Source: an uncultured Dialister sp.
GTDB lineage: Bacteria > Bacillota > Negativicutes > Veillonellales > Dialisteraceae
Direction of reading: 5' to 3'
Length of the DNA: 6,464 nucleotides
Assembly: GCF_900765565.1 (NCBI RefSeq)
Contig: NZ_CAAFRZ010000037.1
Location: 1-6,464 of the forward strand
Numbering within the stretch: position 1 is the first letter of the stretch; every line of letters begins with the position of its first letter. Below the pieces are notes generated by a model. That model was given only the letters and a program-made list of their open reading frames with translations. It was not told where the DNA came from and did no database searches. Positions 4,518 to 6,464 of the stretch are shown here, piece after piece. The translations under genes and the position numbers were made by a program.

Positions 4518-5807
4518 ATGCGTGCGTTATATACATGGGGATGCGCCGCCGCCCTCTGGCTGGTGGCGTCCATGACTGTGTCTGCCTCTACCCTCACCGT
4601 CGGCATGTCGGGAAGTGAAGTCACTTCCCTGCAGAACGACCTCGTAGCGGCAGGCTATCTGGCACGTACGGTAGACGGAGATTACGGATCTACCACAAAA
4701 GAAGCGGTGGCCCTCTTCCAGAAGGCCAAGGGATTCCCGGTGACCGGGAAGGCCGATGATGCCACAAGGGCTGCCATAGAAAGGGCAGCAGGACAGGGAT
4801 ACCGTCCCGGCGGCGGCGTAGTGTACGCCGAAGGAAACCGGGGCAGCATGATCAGCGACATGCAGGTCCGGCTCCAGGCAGCAGGGTACCTGAAAGGCGG
4901 CATTGACGGCGTCTACGGTGGCGATACCACCAGCGCTGTCCGGAATTTCCAGAAGGACCACGGCATTCCCGTGTCCGGGGTGATTGATGAAATGACCTAT
5001 GCTGCCTTGAGAAATGTGAACGCCTCCAGCGCTCCGGCGCCGGAAGCCTCCTCTTCCACCGACTATAACGAAGCGGGAGGATCCATGTACAGCATCGGCG
5101 ACAGCGGCTCCCAGGTGACCTCTATCCAGAGGAAACTGAAGAAAATGGGCTACCTCGACGGCAGTGTGGACGGCATCTACGGCAGCGATACATCGTCCGC
5201 CGTGAAATCCTTCCAGCGGGACCAGGGCCTCTCTGCCACAGGCATGGTGGATGGAGACACCCTCTCCGCCCTGACCTCCGCCTACGCCTCCCAGTCCGGG
5301 GAGTCCGTACTGGAACCGGGAGACTCCGGCAGTAACGTGGTAAAGTTGCAGAACAAGCTCCTCCTCCACGGCTATAACCCGGGATCCGTAGACGGCGTTT
5401 ACGGAGAAGGCACGGCAGAAGCGGTGCGGGAACTGCAGGCCGAAGAAAACCTCGCCACCACCGGCATCGCCGACAGCGACGTCTGGGACCGCCTGGACAG
5501 CGCCCCCGGATTTACGGGAAACTATAAGAAAGTCTTCCACATGAAAGCCACCGCCTACACCCCCTGGGACGGCGACGGCAGGGGAAGAACCGCCATGGGC
5601 GGCTACGCCGGCAAAGGCCACGCCGCAGTGGACCCGAACATCATCCCCCTGGGCAGCGAAGTCTACATCGAAGGCTACGGCTACGCCATCTGCGATGACA
5701 TCGGCGGCGCCATCAAAGGAAACATCATCGACGTGGGCGTGGATAACTACGACCAGGCCGTGAAATGGGGCATGAAGCCTACGGTGAATGTGTACCTGAT
5801 TCGGTAA
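4518..5807 (+). CDS. Secreted peptidoglycan-binding protein with four PG_binding_1 modules and a C-terminal 3D domain
   Basis: A 429-residue exported protein. The first 23 residues form a signal peptide: R2, a hydrophobic core, and a probable cut after VSA at 23. Four PG_binding_1 modules follow at about 26-87, 102-165, 190-255 and 264-326. Each carries the LQ...L...GYL and VDGxYGxxTxxAVxxFQ pattern. A Ser/Ala/Pro linker (about 169-185) separates modules 2 and 3. The 3D domain fills about 340-429, with its aspartates at D372 (VDPNIIPLGS), D393/D394 and D405 (DDIGGAIKGNIID). This domain is shared with YabE/YocH/Rpf-type and MltA-like wall hydrolases. The protein therefore probably anchors to, and may cleave, peptidoglycan outside the membrane, but substrate and activity are inference. 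It has its own promoter and ribosome site, and no partner gene is visible. The cysteine at residue 9 lacks a lipobox, so it is not a lipoprotein. Confidence 0.93.
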   Translation: MRALYTWGCAAALWLVASMTVSASTLTVGMSGSEVTSLQNDLVAAGYLARTVDGDYGSTTKEAVALFQKAKGFPVTGKADDATRAAIERAAGQGYRPGGGVVYAEGNRGSMISDMQVRLQAAGYLKGGIDGVYGGDTTSAVRNFQKDHGIPVSGVIDEMTYAALRNVNASSAPAPEASSSTDYNEAGGSMYSIGDSGSQVTSIQRKLKKMGYLDGSVDGIYGSDTSSAVKSFQRDQGLSATGMVDGDTLSALTSAYASQSGESVLEPGDSGSNVVKLQNKLLLHGYNPGSVDGVYGEGTAEAVRELQAEENLATTGIADSDVWDRLDSAPGFTGNYKKVFHMKATAYTPWDGDGRGRTAMGGYAGKGHAAVDPNIIPLGSEVYIEGYGYAICDDIGGAIKGNIIDVGVDNYDQAVKWGMKPTVNVYLIR

Positions 5808-5812
5808 AAACA

Positions 5813-5840
5813 GAGTTGAGATTTGAGAGTTGAGAATTGA
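5813..5840 (+). repeat. Heptamer array H8 (GANTTGA class), 4 x 7 bp
   Basis: Units GAGTTGA, GATTTGA, GAGTTGA and GAATTGA start 5 bases after the stop codon of the 3D-domain gene. GGTCCCGC follows, as in the array at 6223. Confidence 0.85.
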
Positions 5841-5980
5841 GGTCCCGCGGCTGACGCCGCAAAGGTGGCGGCGAAAAAGAAAGAATTGAGAATTGAGATT
5901 TGAGAATTGAGGCCCCGCCTGCGGCGCCTCAATCGATTCCCATCCGCGGCTCTCGCCGCAAAGGTGGCGGCGCATAAACA
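5841..5980 (+). repeat. Duplicated block R2, copy 1
   Basis: This block aligns without gaps to 6181-6320 at an offset of 340. It contains two GCGGC/GCCGC hairpins, each followed by AAAGGTGGCGGCG (at 5855 and 5954, about 99 bp apart), with a four-unit heptamer array between them (5883-5910). Confidence 0.85.
5883..5910 (+). repeat. Heptamer array H9 (GANTTGA class), 4 x 7 bp
   Basis: Units GAATTGA, GAATTGA, GATTTGA and GAATTGA, followed by GGCCCCGCCTGCGGCGC. Confidence 0.85.
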
Positions 5981-5995
5981 AAAGCGCCGCCTTTT
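5966..5995 (+). terminator. Likely terminator of the 3D-domain gene, formed by repeat sequence
   Basis: GGCGGCGC (5966-5973) and GCGCCGCC (5984-5991) form an 8-bp all-GC stem with a 10-base loop, followed by TTTTATAAT. It is 160 bases past the stop codon. A matching stem at 6306-6333 in the second repeat copy has no T run. Confidence 0.55.
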
Positions 5996-6037
5996 ATAAT
6001 GGGATGTATGGCCGGGTGGCGTGCGAACATATGAAAG

Positions 6038-6058
6038 CCTTGAGCCTTCAGCCTTGAG
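6038..6058 (+). repeat. Heptamer array H10 (CCTTGAG class), 3 x 7 bp
   Basis: Units CCTTGAG, CCTTCAG and CCTTGAG, preceded by a C repeat and followed by CTGATCAGG as in H2. Confidence 0.8.
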
Positions 6059-6116
6059 CTGATCAGGCCCTCCGGGCCGGGTGACGGATGGCTGAGCGTT
6101 GTGCGAACGTATGGGG

Positions 6117-6144
6117 GCTTCTAGCTGCTAGCTGTTAGCAGCCA
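6117..6144 (+). repeat. Heptamer array H11 (TAGC class), 4 x 7 bp
   Basis: Units GCTTCTA, GCTGCTA, GCTGTTA and GCAGCCA follow the GGGG of the preceding C repeat. GCTGCTA (6124-6130) and TAGCAGC (6136-6142) can pair as a hairpin. Confidence 0.85.
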
Positions 6145-6180
6145 GGAAAACTGGTCAGCCTGAGGCGATTCCGACCGATC

Positions 6181-6335
6181 CCATCCGCGGCTCCCGCCGC
6201 AAAGGTGGCGGCGAAAAAGAAAGAATTGAGATTTGAGAGTTGAGAATTGAGGTCCCGCCTGCGGCGCTTCCAACGGTCCCCATCCGCGGCTCTCGCCGCA
6301 AAGGAGGCGGCGCACAGCTCATATAGCGCCGCCTT
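6181..6335 (+). repeat. Duplicated block R2, copy 2
   Basis: Second copy of 5841-5980. Its GCCGCAAAGG words lie at 6195 and 6294, again about 99 bp apart, with array H12 between them. It ends in a GGCGGCGC/GCGCCGCC stem (6306-6313 with 6326-6333), where a 3-base indel separates the copies. Confidence 0.85.
6223..6250 (+). repeat. Heptamer array H12 (GANTTGA class), 4 x 7 bp
   Basis: Units GAATTGA, GATTTGA, GAGTTGA and GAATTGA, followed by GGTCCCGCC. The unit order differs from H9 although the surrounding block is duplicated. Confidence 0.85.
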
Positions 6336-6464
6336 ATGATTGGACCCAACAGCGGTTCCACCACCATACCATCTGCCTCCAACCGTTTACCGTCATCTCG
6401 AGCGGTGGTAAGCGGAGTGGTGACACCGCAGTTAAGAATCGCTACAGCTACGAAGAGTCGAGAG
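6336..6464. other. Window end, no gene recognised
   Basis: GTCATCTCGAGCG (6392-6404) and the terminal TCGAGAG (6458-6464) could be the two sides of another intergenic inverted repeat that runs past the window. No ribosome site or coding frame is convincing. Confidence 0.4.

Larger units (their letters stand above)
6005..6160 (+). repeat. Short composite cassette (C-H10-gc-C-H11)
   Basis: A 32-nt-type C repeat (6005-6037), a CCTTGAG-class array (6038-6058), CTGATCAGG with hairpin GGCCC-TCC-GGGCC (about 6066-6078), a second C repeat (6085-6116), a TAGC-class array (6117-6144), then GGAAAACTGGTCAGCCTG. This is the module order of the 2346-2945 palindrome arms with one C repeat and one array left out. 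Confidence 0.8.

Noticed and set aside
4518..4545. Lipoprotein signal because of cysteine 9 in the 3D-domain protein
   Set aside because: The residues before it (TWG) do not form a lipobox, and a normal signal-peptidase I site (VSA) follows at 23.
4262..4624. A minus-strand frame crossing the IS end and the promoter of the 3D-domain gene
   Set aside because: It spans the IS boundary, the promoter and the signal-peptide region of a clear gene. No ribosome site or recognisable domain was found.
4527..5981. A 484-codon open frame opposite the 3D-domain gene
   Set aside because: Antisense shadow, Val/Gly/His-rich, starting in repeat DNA and with no ribosome site.

Overview
The window reads as a chromosomal segment of a low-to-mid GC Firmicute. 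The strong AGGAGG-type ribosome sites and a secreted peptidoglycan-binding/3D-domain protein point that way. The density of short palindromic intergenic repeats makes Negativicutes (for example Acidaminococcaceae) a reasonable but unproven guess. There are two resident genes, one insertion sequence with two reading frames, and roughly 2.4 kb of non-coding DNA that is unusually rich in ordered repeats.

Layout. 1-822: no gene. It holds two copies of a ~110 bp direct repeat (1 and 443), many hairpins, a large fold-back (577-653), one heptamer array (685-712) and the terminator of the next gene (776-814). 823-2265, minus strand: a complete sodium:alanine/glycine symporter (AGCS family) with its own ribosome site and sigma-A-like promoter (2310-2338). 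2346-2945: a ~600 bp imperfect palindrome made of modules: a 32-nt repeat, 28-bp arrays of four heptamers, and GGCCC/GGGCC hairpins. The modules occur in the same order in both arms. 2949-4315: an IS3-family insertion sequence flanked by a 3-bp GTT duplication. It sits inside what looks like the outermost 32-nt repeat of the palindrome. 4464-5807, plus strand: promoter, ribosome site and gene of a secreted protein with four PG_binding_1 modules and a C-terminal 3D domain. 5808-6464: no gene. It holds three more heptamer arrays of a TTGA type, a ~140 bp block duplicated at an offset of exactly 340 bp, and between the copies a shorter cassette of the same modules as in the palindrome.

How it fits together. 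The symporter and the cell-wall protein are divergent single-gene units separated by the repeat palindrome and the IS. Neither needs the other for its function. The transporter imports alanine/glycine with sodium, and the secreted protein is expected to bind and probably cleave or remodel peptidoglycan.

The most notable signal is not a gene. It is a family of 28-bp heptamer arrays (twelve, in three sequence classes, on both strands, usually exactly four units) embedded in a composite repeat with a conserved module order. I cannot say from sequence alone whether these are non-autonomous mobile repeats, RNA-level elements or protein-binding arrays.
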